64,000 nt of DNA from NCBI GenBank assembly GCA_963971225.1, contig OZ020270.1, positions 66,160,932-66,224,931 on the forward strand, written 5' to 3'. Each line of letters begins with the position of its first letter. Positions within the stretch are counted from its first letter, which is position 1. The translations under genes and the position numbers were made by a program. The notes under the pieces are model-generated. The model saw nothing but the letters and a program-made list of their open reading frames with translations, had not been told where the DNA came from and did no database searches. The DNA comes from Melieria omissa. Taxonomy: Eukaryota > Arthropoda > Insecta > Diptera > Ulidiidae. Of this stretch, positions 33,111 to 42,688 are shown one piece after another.

Positions 33111-33872
33111 ATGAGTGATAACGCTTCATCGACTCCTCTCGATAACAACAAGAAATGCAGATTATGCCAACGCACTCATCCTCTACGCTTCTGTAAAAAG
33201 TTCCTTTCGATGAACTTAGAAAGGCGATTACGGGCCATATTGTTACATCGTTATTGCTCTAGATGTTTGGCACATTCACACATCGCGAAATACTGCACTA
33301 GCAAGATGGTTTGCAAATATTGTCGGCGTCATCATAATACGCTTCTCCATGCGAATGAACGTCTAATTATTCAACGCGAAGCTCGTCCTTTCGCTACGAG
33401 TGCTTCCGTTCAACGCGTCACCGTCCTTTTTCCGACGGCCTCCGTCTTCATACGCGTCCGTGCCGCCAGCTGTCCTGCTCGAATCCTTATAGATTCTTGC
33501 AACCACACAAGTCGCATCTCGTCGTCAATGGTACGTCAGCTACATCTTCCAGTTTCCAAGGTTGATCTTCATCACTTTTGCCGAGTCACCTTGGTCTCGC
33601 GTCATGATTCATCTCAGCGCATCGACGTGCATGCCAAGATCGAACAAACGCTCGCCTTTAAAACTCCTCTGGAAGACATTGACGGACGAGTAGCGGAACG
33701 TTTTTCGAATTTTCGCCTTGCGGATCCTTACTTTTATCGATCCACCGCCGTCTCGCTCATCCTTGGCTCAGAGATCTACCACAAGATCATCCGATCTGGA
33801 TTAATTTGTAACCCTGGCCAACCTCTGGCACAGGATTCTATTTTTGGATGGGTCCTTTCAGGCCCATGTTAA
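33111..33872 (+). CDS. BEL-1 second ORF: zinc-knuckle/protease-like accessory protein
   Basis: An open frame of 253 codons with its own ATG starts 48 bp after gag-pol, where an env gene would sit. It has no signal peptide or membrane segment. It repeats the zinc-knuckle and protease segment of the same element: CRLCQRTHPLRFC, CSRCLAHSHIAKYC and CKYCRRHHNTLLH match the three gag motifs in spacing. RILIDSCNHTS stands at the protease site (DSC where gag-pol has DPG). It ends at DSIFGWVLSGPC, matching the last protease segment before RT. Codon use is more GC-rich than in gag-pol. Whether the protease works is open; BEL/Pao proteases vary at this triplet. A sequence resembling a 3' splice site (ATCATAG at 33098-33104) lies just before the ATG. 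Function unknown. Confidence 0.8.
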   Translation: MSDNASSTPLDNNKKCRLCQRTHPLRFCKKFLSMNLERRLRAILLHRYCSRCLAHSHIAKYCTSKMVCKYCRRHHNTLLHANERLIIQREARPFATSASVQRVTVLFPTASVFIRVRAASCPARILIDSCNHTSRISSSMVRQLHLPVSKVDLHHFCRVTLVSRHDSSQRIDVHAKIEQTLAFKTPLEDIDGRVAERFSNFRLADPYFYRSTAVSLILGSEIYHKIIRSGLICNPGQPLAQDSIFGWVLSGPC

Positions 33873-34102
33873 CACACCTTTTATATGGATCCTTTTTGAT
33901 CCTGATTTTAGAAAATTACTTACAATCAAACATTTATAATTTGAAATGCTCAATGAATTAACTCTTATATCGGTTATCAACGCCTAGTTATTAAGTTAAT
34001 ATGTATGAATTTGAAATTGAACTGAAATGTATTCCATCAACGAATTATTATTTCTTGTTTTTCGTAATTTTGCAGCGCGAGACACTGCAAGAGTGGCGGC
34101 AA
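33873..34102 (+). other. BEL-1 3' untranslated region and polypurine tract
   Basis: AT-rich and non-coding. The purine-rich AAGAGTGGCGGCAA directly before the 3' LTR at 34103 is a plausible polypurine tract for plus-strand priming. Confidence 0.55.
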
Positions 34103-34485
34103 TGTTTAGACCAGATCTCTTTCAATGTCTCCGCTAAAGCTGCACATATTATAACACCTCTGAGCCTTTTTGTAAGCCGTTAGCAACAAGAGCTTTCGTT
34201 CTCTTGTTGCGCGGCAATCCAGGCCTCGGCCTTTTTTCTTTTCTCTTGCTTCGACACTTGATCTTCCGACGTCAGCGAGGCAGCAGCATAAGTCAAACCC
34301 TACAATAAAGAGCATCGTTATCCGAAGACATTGTGTTCTTTTTTTTCTTCATCCTCTTGCCCGTGGTAACTTCCGACCTGTGTACGTGAGTATCGAGCCA
34401 TAATATCGGTTGGCTATTTATTGCAATCTTTCTAATTATATTTCGTTTTCATTTTTCTTTAACATCGTGCTGACAACTCCCAACA
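34103..34485 (+). repeat. BEL-1 3' LTR
   Basis: A 383-bp copy of the 5' LTR, followed by the AATAC target duplication at 34486-34490. Confidence 0.95.
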
Positions 34486-34755
34486 AATACAACCATTCAT
34501 TATAGTGAGGGTATATCCGACACGGACATAAAGGGTTTTTACATTTTTTTTGATAATACTTTATATAAGTTCAACTCGTTTCTTGAGAGTTTAGACACGT
34601 GCTTTAAAATTGTTCAAGTTCTTTCTTTAAAATATCCACAAGCTTGTCAATTGTCTTGGGTTTTCATTCAGCAATTGTTTTTTGAAATCAATACCTGTTT
34701 TGATGCTAAATCGGCAAATATTACCAAACTGATTGATTACATAAAAAGCAATTAG
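34486..34755 (+). pseudogene. SAM-domain companion gene, 3' part after BEL-1
   Basis: The sequence continues the gene broken at 26264 and, after one register change, reads KFNSFLESLDTCFKIVQVL and SLKYPQACQLSWVFIQQLF, ending at a stop just before the KDZ transposase ATG. The continuity across BEL-1 supports one gene. The interruption by 8.2 kb and the register change make it a pseudogene here. Confidence 0.5.
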
Positions 34756-34766
34756 TTGATCGCAAA

Positions 34767-36161
34767 ATGTATATATGTTTTAAGTGCCTTCAATCATTTT
34801 CAGAAGTTAATCTTTTAATATGTCACTTCAAAGTTGTCCATTTACTTTCAACAAAACTTCTTAAACTACGTTGTGTACAAGACAAATGTAACCTTACATT
34901 TTCAAATTTCACGTCTTTTCGAAAACACTTAGAAAATCAACACAAAATTAATAAATGTACAAACGAAACAAATGTATTTAATAACTCTTCATCTAAATTA
35001 TCTTTGCCAGAAACTTATGACAACTTAGCAACTCCTAACGAATCTACTTTCAATGTTACATTCGATAAAAGCGACAATACCTTGCAAATAGTAAATAAAT
35101 TGAAAAGAAAAGCATTAAAACTGACTTTAAGTTTACATCAACACAATTTTATGCCTAGAAAACAAGTTCTCGAAATTCAAAGTATTATTTCCTCCTTACT
35201 TACACCTATATGTTCAGCTATAGAAGGCCTGTTTAATGCCGATGAAATTAGAGAAGATTTGAAGTGCTTATTGAGTTTCTGTAAAGATCCGTTTCAGGAA
35301 ATAAAGTCAGAGTATAGGCTATTTAAAATACTAAAAGATTTGAAGTTGTATGAATATCCTAAGTCGATTAATATTACCAATTTAATATCTGAGATTACTT
35401 CTAATCGTAATCCTACTTTAGGTCCAAAGTCAGATGATATTTATATCATGCCATTGCAATTTACTTTCAAAGCAATTTTTAAAATTCCAAAATTGTTAGA
35501 TCACACTTTGAAAAATACAGAAAAATATTTTAAAGATTTTAAAGAAATTTTGCAAGTGGAGAAATATTTAAAATAAAAAAGCAAAATTTTCAATCTGATT
35601 TTGTTGTTCCATATATCCTTTACTTTGATGATTTGATGACACACTTATTCCATTTGTGGATGCTATTTAAGCTTTCCTACAATGCCGCAGCATTTGCTTT
35701 CGAAATTAGAATATATTTTCCACGCGGCTTTCATATCAAGTGCGGATTTAAAAACCAGTGGAAATGAAAAATCATTTTATCATTTAGTAGAAGAGCTAAA
35801 AAAGTTAGAAGAAGGTTTGGAAATTGTGACGGAAAACCAAACACGTAAAATCCATTTTGTTTTGGGTTTAATAGTAGGAGATAATTTAGCTGTAAATAGT
35901 GTGTTAGGCTTTGTTCAGTCATTTAACTCAAAAAAATATTGCCGTGCTTGCACAAGAACAAAGGCGCAAATGCAATGTGATGCTTTGGAAAATAAAGAAT
36001 TTTTAAGGAATGAGAATAACTATAAAAAAGACTTACTAGAAAATAACTTTCAGGAAACTGGAATAAAAAGCAGTTGTATTTTCGATAATTTAAGCAGTTT
36101 CAACGTTATGGACAACTTTTGCTTTGACTTTATGCACGATATATATGAGGGAGTCTGTTAT
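34767..36161 (+). pseudogene. KDZ-like transposase, truncated
   Basis: The ATG at 34767 starts two C2H2 zinc fingers (CFKCLQSFSEVNLLICHFKV; CNLTFSNFTSFRKHLENQH). Then comes a long linker and, after a register break near 35577-35680, the KDZ-like core: PYILYFDDLM, KLEYIFHAAFISSAD, HFVLGLIVGDNLAVNSVLGF, YCRACTRTKAQ and NFCFDFMHDIYEGVC. Such motifs (YFDD, GDN, DxMHDxxEG) characterise KDZ-superfamily transposases of arthropods and fish; this is from recall. The frame then leaves the family at 36161, so the C-terminal catalytic part is missing. Confidence 0.62.
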
Positions 36162-36255
36162 CGGTCGGCTATCAATCATACTATTATTAGTTTGGTTGAA
36201 GTTACCAATCACACATACATTTTCATGATTTTCATGAAAGCGAGATCAGCTTTCA

Positions 36256-36560
36256 GCCGCCGTAGCTCAGCTGGCTAGTGCGTCGGGCCGCGAGTCAAGA
36301 CTCCGCGAGTTCAATACTCCGTTGCGTTAACACAGAAAAAAAAGAAAAACAACACTTTTTTCGGCGGCTGTCCTCTCAGCAGGAAACGGCAAACCTCTGA
36401 GAGTAAAAATTGCCTATGAAAAAGCTCCCAACTCGCCGTTCGGAATTGGCATAAAAGTGTAGGTGCCTTCCAACCTTGTAAAAACATTCGCACGCACAAC
36501 ACGGTTGGTTGCGGGTAGCTAGGCCTTAGTCTCGTAATCGGGCTGTCGTGCCAGTCAAGA
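36256..36560 (+). mobile_element. tRNA-derived SINE
   Basis: The head has an A box (TAGCTCAGCTGG, 36263-36274) and a B box (GAGTTCAATACTCC, 36307-36320) at normal spacing for an internal RNA polymerase III promoter. The tRNA-unrelated body follows: CTCTCAGCAGGAAACGGC, AAACCTCTGAGAGTAAAAAT, GAAAAAGCTCCCAACTCG, CCGTTCGGAATTGGC. I associate very similar body sequence with tephritid genomes. The 3' end and target duplication are not certain. Confidence 0.72.
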
Positions 36561-36919
36561 AAAAGAAGAACAGAATTAGATACCGAACCTAAGGCCTCTG
36601 GCAGTGACGCATTCGCGTGACGCGTGATTTCAGTTTTGGGGGGATTTGCGTACAACTTTTGAGCCAAATATTATTTGCAACCATATTTTTCATCAGCAGT
36701 TTTTAAGTTTTAGGGGGTTTGAACCCCCTAATCCTTTCCCCTTTGTGCGCCACTCTCCTCTGGTCTGAAAAGCAATCGCCTTACCCAGTGGGCTTATATT
36801 AACGATGATTCACCGCGCTGTCTCCTGACAGGGGTACCCAAGTTAGTTAGGCCGGTTGAGGGGAACAACTAAGTTTGCGTCTGTTCCCCAGGTTAGGGGC
36901 GGCATACAACGACGGCTGT
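36561..36919. other. Spacer before Pao-3
   Basis: No gene is seen. A short inverted repeat AGGGGGTTTGAACCCCCT lies at about 36711-36728. Confidence 0.3.
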
Positions 36920-37235
36920 TGTAAATCGCCGAAACATGCCTCACGCATGCAGCCCTGGGCTACGCGTGTTGCACATGCAGCCCTGCAGAGACGAACCGCG
37001 GCCAACTTACTTGACGACCGACAGCGTACTGGAGCGCACCAATTTTCAAACAGAGTCAGGGCAACAGAGCCAAGTCGCAAGAAGCGAATTAAACCAAGTC
37101 AAATTTAAAAGTGTTCTAATTCTATTAGTTAAGAGTTTATGTTGAACTATTGCAGTGTACAATATTAATCATTAAAGAATCAAAATTTATATGTGTTCGT
37201 AAGTTTATTCGCCTAAACGACAAATTGCGGCGACA
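36920..37235 (+). repeat. Pao-3 5' LTR
   Basis: It starts TGTAAATCGCCGAAAC and is inferred to end GCGGCGACA. The first 246 bp match 46420-46665. The end is inferred from the CA rule because the other LTR is truncated. Confidence 0.8.
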
Positions 37236-37958
37236 AGTTTTGAAAATTGGCTCGTACGCTGTACGCAACGCCAGTCATCGTCGAAGCGTTCGTGGATTGA
37301 AACCCTAGCGCTCCGGTGAACATTACCGCCATATTGCCGTCACGCAATCACGAGGACGTCCATTGCCGTCACGCAATCACGAGGACGTCCATTCCCGCCA
37401 GTGCCGAGTCACGCCACCACATTGCCGCCACGCACCACAGTGCCGAGTCACGCCGCTACATTGCTGCCACGCATAACCAGTGCCGAGTCACGCCGCTACA
37501 TTGCTGCCACGCATAACCAGTGCCGAGTCACACCGCTACATTGTTGCCACGTATAACCAGTGCCTCAACTGCGCCGCCGCGCGAGTTACGTCACAGGTAA
37601 TGTCCAGCGATAAGATTCGATCCTCGACATTGCCAGCTCCTAAACAAACAGATAACGTGGCAATAAATTGGGCAACATAAAGAAATGTAACCCGAGCAGT
37701 CCAGATGTTCTAAACCATCTAAGCAATCCTAAACCAAATGATAAGAATTGTTTGGATGAGTCGTAAAAGAAGGGACCGCATCAAATAGAGATAAGAAAAA
37801 TATTTTAAGATAAACAAAAATTTAAACTAGTATTTAAGAGGATATTTTTGAAAAATAAATGAGAACATATTTAGACTCCGAAGAGTTCAGTTGTTTTCCA
37901 TTTAAAAACGTAATTCGCGCTTCATTTATAAACACATTTTCTTGAACGAGGCCGCAGT
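37236..37958 (+). other. Pao-3 leader with minisatellites
   Basis: No convincing coding frame. It contains two direct copies of a 29-bp unit (37333-37390) and four copies of a 40-bp unit (37399-37557). Confidence 0.7.
37399..37557. repeat. 40-bp tandem repeat, four units
   Basis: Each unit starts CAGTGCCGAGTCACGCCGCT and continues ACATTGCTGCCACGCATAAC, with small changes (first unit 39 bp, last unit with T for C). A fifth partial unit starts at 37558. It sits in the Pao-3 leader. Confidence 0.9.
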
Positions 37959-39880
37959 ATGGAAGCACAAGGTGCTGCCGCCGCATCACAGCCAGTAGAT
38001 AGGACGGATGCAATCCTGGCTAATTTTGCGTCCATCCAGCAGGCAATTCAGGAGTTCAGAGAGGAGTCGGCGCGCAGTCGCACCGAGTTGCAGGAGCTGC
38101 GCGGCCGACTCGAACTCGTCACTACAACCGTGTCCAATCAGGCGTCACATAACGGGCCGCCACACGAACCGCCATTTTCGACGCCGCAGTCAGTGTCTCA
38201 ACTGCCGCCGAGACCGTTACCGGCGCCGGCGCCGTACGTAGAAGACGCCGCCGTACGACTGTACCCGTTGCCGCAGTTCAACGGCAAGCCGGAAGACTGG
38301 CCGTTATTTATCGCAAACTATCGCGATTCGACGAACGAGTGCGGCTACAACAACAAGCAGAATTTAATACGCCTACATAAAGCATTGCAGGGAGAATTTA
38401 ATTTTAATTTAATTTTAATTTAATTTAATTTTTTAGTTCAATTTTTCCAGATGATATTCCGAAGGCCATCGATGAACTGTATTTTAACTTCGGAAGGCCG
38501 GAATCGTTGGTGCGCTCGCAGCTGGAAAAGATTTGGTCATTCCAAATGATTTACGGGAGCCGGCTGGAGTAGGTGTTGACCTTTGCGAACCATTTAAGAA
38601 ACATCGTGGCGCTATTTAAGTCAGCGGGCTGCCAACATCAGCTAGTCAATTTTAGCCTCCTCGAGCAGCTAGTCGTGAAGTTGCCGCCATCGAAACAATA
38701 CGACTGGTCGAAGTATGCGGCTAGCATTCTACCATACCCGACGGTGGAACATCTGGCGGACTGGGTTGGTGAACTCGCCAGAGTGGTTGGCCTGATGCCG
38801 CGTGCCAGCCAAACACGTTCCAGCAATAACATAAGCCGACAGCCAGTCCCAACGACATCCGGGCGCAGAGTGTTACATGCCCAGGAGAATCAGTCAGCCA
38901 GCCCTTCATGTGAGTATTGTCAGAGTGACCAATGGCTCGCCCGCCGGTTTCCTGCTGCCAGCAGCAAGGAGAAGTGGGACACAATCAAGCGTCATCGTCT
39001 TTGCTTTGCGTGTTTGAGGAAGGGACACAATTTAGCGAAGTGTAGGAAGCGACAGGCATGTGGGGTAAACAATTGCCAACGTTTGCATCAGCCCGTTCTC
39101 CATGACGATACAAGCGCACACAAGCAGCTGCCTCCTGTTGAGGAGCCAGCGCACGTGCTTAGCTGTCGTCAGCACAGGCAACCAAGGTACCTGTTCAAAA
39201 TCTTGCCAGTGGTGTTGTCCGGTCCTGCTGGAAGACTTGAAGTCTACGCCATGGTAGATGAGGGGTCATCCGTTTCGCTATTGCAAGAGGAGGTCGCCAA
39301 CAAGTTGGGCCTGAAGGGACGCACCATGCCATTGACACTACAGTGGTATGGGCAGGAAAAAACGACGGAAAATTCACGAAAGGTCGCCCTAACACTAAAG
39401 GGTCTTGAGGCAGAATTCGCGTTAAAAAATTTACGCACTGTGCGTCATCTTAATTTGCCTGTTCAGTCGCTGCGCACGGAACTATTCCGTCATTTGAAGT
39501 CACTACCAATTACTGAGTATACAGAAGCCAAACCAGTCCTGTTACTAGGGCTGGACCACAGCTACTTGAGCGTAGGAAACAACATAGTTCAGAACGGGCC
39601 CGACCAGCCAATCGCCGCCGAAACGAAACTGGGTTGGGTGGTCTATGCACCCCTCAGCCATAAAGGTCACACGGAACCAAGGCTTCTTCATGTGACTGAA
39701 GCTCATACGTTGAAACGGCTCAACAAAATAGTTGATGATTTTTTGTCGATCGAAAATTTCGGAGTACACAGCACGAGTGTCATCATGGAGTCCGATAAGG
39801 ACAAACGTGCACGCCACATTCTGGCAAGCACCACAAAGGATGTTGGGCGGCGGTTTGAAGTGGAACTATTGTGGCGCTAG
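37959..39880 (+). pseudogene. Pao-3 gag and protease
   Basis: The ATG at 37959 (MEAQGAAAASQPVD) opens a gag with a coiled-coil-like start and LPQFNGKPEDWPLFIANYRD. At 38396-38445 an array of TTTAATT units interrupts the frame. Coding resumes at about 38450 with DDIPKAIDELYFNFGRPES, then zinc motifs (CEYCQSDQWLARRF, altered; CFACLRKGHNLAKC) and a protease site (AMVDEGSSVSLLQ). The frame ends at a stop at 39880 where RT should begin. The first zinc motif lacks its usual histidine spacing. Confidence 0.8.
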
Positions 39881-42433
39881 GACAAGGTTGAGCTGCCCGA
39901 TAGTTATGCCATGGCCCATCAACGTCTTCATGGTATTGAGGGAAAGATGAGGAAAGACGCTAAATTTGGTGCGGCCTATCAAGCCGAAATGGCCAAATAC
40001 ATCAACGAAGGCTACGCACGGCTACTCTCTCCGGAAGAGGCAGATAAACGGAAACATCCGATATGATATCTTCCGCACTTCGGGGTTGTCAACCCGCATA
40101 AACCACAAAAACTGCGCATTGTGTTTGACGGGGCTGCAAAGGCATCGGATATGTCGCAAAATTCGGCGCTACTTAAAGGGCCAGAACACGCTCAGCCACT
40201 GTTGGCTATAATGCACAAATTTCGACAAGGTCAAATCGCCGTGCGGATATTAAGGAAATGTTTTCGCAGGTCAAAATAAGACCCGCCGACCAAAATGCTC
40301 AGCGTTTTCTGTGGAGAGACGGGAATTCAGAGAAGCCGGTTCGAGTGTACGTTATGACGTCTATGATATTTGGGGCAGCCTGCTCCCCGTGTTGTGGCGA
40401 GTACATCAAAAATTGGAACGCGTCGCAGCTGGCTTCACTAATGCCGGCAGGGGCGAAGGCCGTTATCGAAAAAACGTACGTTGACGACTTGGTCATCAGT
40501 TTCGACAGCGCAGCAGAGGCTGAAACTGTCTCAACTAAAGCCGTAAAAATCAACGCAGCGGCGGGGTTCACTCTGCGAAGATTTGTGTCTAATTGCAAAG
40601 AATTGCAGCTGAAATTAAATGGAGATAGTCAGGTGCAGGCAGACGTCATCAGTATGGAGTATCAGAACTCTACAGATAAGGTATTGGGGTTGTACTGGAA
40701 CTCCAACAGCGACACATTTGGATTTCTGTTCAAATTCCACAAGATTCCCCAGGACGTTCTGGTGGGAAAGCGATCGCCGACCAAAAGAGAGATGCTGGGC
40801 ATCGTTATGTATATCTACGACCCATTTGGATTCCTCGCAAATGTGACACTATTCACGAAGTTACTGGTGCAAGTGACCTGGAAACGGCAGAAGCAATGGT
40901 TCATCTGGTGGAATGAGTTTCAACGTGTCAACATGTTACCGTGTCCCGATGCTATTCGAAAAATTTCCCGATTGCTAACGAAATTCAACTACACGTATTT
41001 GTAGACGCTAGTTCCAAGGCATACGCAGATGCAGCGTATTTGCGCATAACGGCGAACGATCAAGTTGACGTCGCATTTGTCGCCGCTAAAACAATATGCG
41101 CCCCCATTAAAGGCATGACCATTCCAAGGCTTGAGTTGCAGGCTGCAGTATTGGGGAGCCGATTGAGTGCATCAATTAGAAAATGTCACGAGTTCCGCAT
41201 CGATAAAGTCACCTATTGGAGCGATTCCCAGACAGTGTTGCTTTGGGTCCGCTCCAAAACACGCCAGTACAAACAATTTGTTGCCTGCAGAATTGCCGAG
41301 CTGCTAGCAGCTGCAGAACCAGCAGAGTGGCGTTGGATACCAAACGCTTAATGCTGCGGATGAGGCTACGAGGGCGAAACTACCCCTAGACGTTGATTCG
41401 GTTTCCTGTTGGTTAATGGGCCCTACATTCTTGCATCTTGGAGAGGAGCAATGGCCCCAAGAACCTACACAGCTACAGTCAGAACATTGCGGTGACGAGG
41501 AGACGCAATTCGTTCTAATAGCAACGAAGGGTGCGTTTTGTATTGAATTTACGAAATTGTCTTCTTATTTGAAGGTGCTAAGAGTTGTGGCCGGGTGCGG
41601 AGGTTCATCAATAACACAAGGTCTACACTACACGTTCCCTACAAAAGAGAGTTGACATCAGCTGAAATTGGTGCCGCTGAAAAGCTGATATGCCGCCGAT
41701 GTCAAGAGGAAGCATGGTAGTGGCAGCTCTCATATGACAGCTCACTTAGGCCAAGCTAGGCCCATTGTGATAAGAGGAAGCATACGCGGGTGAGATCCGT
41801 TCCATTCAGTCCAATGGGCGGGTGTCGAAATCGAGCAGTTTGTACCCGCTTTCACCATTCCTCGACGATGATGGTTTGCTGAAGCTCCGGGGAAGGATTG
41901 ACGCTGCGTATTGTTTGCCAATCACAGCCCGACAACCGATCATCTTACCGCAACATCATCGAGTTTCTGGGATGATAATGGAGCATTATCATCAAAAACG
42001 TCATCACCAGAACGATTGTCTTATCATTAATGAAATGCGCCAAAAATTCTGGGTCCCTCGGGCTCGCTGAACGATGTCAAGGAAAGGTGTCCTGTTTGTA
42101 TTATGGCCAGGGCTCGACCTTCCACGCTGTTGATGGGCCAGTTGCCATCGGATCGTTTGACGCCATTCGTCCGTCCGTTCACATATGCTGGTGTGGATTA
42201 CTGTGCTCCTTTCTCGGTGGCTGTCGGACGCCGGCGGGAAAAGCGCTGGATAGCACTCTTCACGTGCTTAACAACGCGAGCCGTTCATTTGGAAATTGCC
42301 GATGAACTCTCAACAAGTGCGTTTCTACTTTGCTTTCGAAACTTCATGAACCGGCGTGGTACGCCGGCACGTATACGTAGCGACAACGGCACGAATTTTG
42401 TTGGTGCACAAAAAGAGCTAACTAAGGAAAACC
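39881..42433 (+). pseudogene. Pao-3 reverse transcriptase, RNase H and integrase N-terminal part
   Basis: Broken frames show RT pieces (KLRIVFDGAAKAS in register-shifted form, YVDDLVISF at 40480, LGLYWNSNSDTFGF), RNase H (HVFVDASSKAYADAAYL, TIPRLELQAAVLGSRL), and integrase (VDYCAPFSVAV, LTTRAVHLEIADELSTSAF, RSDNGTNFVGAQ). At least five stops or frameshifts occur, including one caused by the 56-bp insertion at 41716. LOA-like copy A interrupts the integrase at 42434. Confidence 0.8.
41716..41771. mobile_element. 56-bp insertion with 12-bp target duplication
   Basis: AAGAGGAAGCAT occurs at 41704-41715 and 41772-41783. The 56 bp between start GGTAGTGGCAGCTCTC and end GCCCATTGTGAT. Removing insert and one repeat restores the Pao-3 integrase frame. 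The size fits an extreme 5' truncation of a LINE or SINE without a poly-A tail; the family is unknown. Confidence 0.7.
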
Positions 42434-42688
42434 GTGGGGATCAGGGTTTGGATCCACAAGGCAAAGCACCTGACTGCACGGATGTAGACGTGGTCCACAT
42501 CTTCGGCTGCGATCCTTGTGGGTACCAGGCCAAGTGGACTCAACGCCTTCACGAAGGTTGCTTCTGGTGACCGGGCGGTCCCCGGGCGGCTGTTGAAGCT
42601 TGTCTTCTCAGCTGGCGAAGTTTGAGATGCGGAAATCCAGGAGCGTCTGACCCACAGTGGGCGGCTCCCTGGTCAGCGTCTGATCTCC

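Larger units (their letters stand above)
26265..34485 (+). mobile_element. BEL-1, an apparently intact BEL/Pao retrotransposon
   Basis: Two 383-bp LTRs (26265-26647 and 34103-34485) differ by one base that I can see (GCCCGAGG versus GCCCGTGG). A 5-bp target duplication AATAC flanks the element (26260-26264 and 34486-34490). Between them lie a primer site, a long leader, one open gag-pol frame of 1,788 codons and a second open frame. Removing the element joins the KDZ companion gene in frame. The near-identical LTRs and open frames point to a recent, potentially competent insertion. Confidence 0.95.
24020..36161 (+). mobile_element. KDZ-like DNA transposon with two genes, split by BEL-1
   Basis: A plus-strand SAM-domain gene (24421-34755) is followed after 11 bp by a gene for a KDZ-like (Kyakuja-Dileera-Zisupton) transposase (34767-36161). 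The left end, ACACTAAGAGAAAAATCGC, abruptly interrupts gypsy-B integrase. The 400-bp left terminal region is full of TTTAAGATT/AATCTTAAA motifs in both orientations. The transposase stops abruptly at 36161 after the EGVC motif, so the right part was lost. BEL-1 is inserted at 26265-34485. Confidence 0.68.

Noticed and set aside
24421..34755. SAM-domain gene as an ordinary host gene
   Set aside because: It is flanked by the element's repeat-rich end and sits directly upstream of the transposase; membership of the element is more likely, though not proven.
36256..36325. Functional tRNA gene
   Set aside because: A and B boxes are present but the stem pairing is poor and the sequence continues into a SINE body.
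37399..37557. CRISPR-like array
   Set aside because: The repeats are contiguous 40-bp units with no spacers, inside a retrotransposon leader in a eukaryote.
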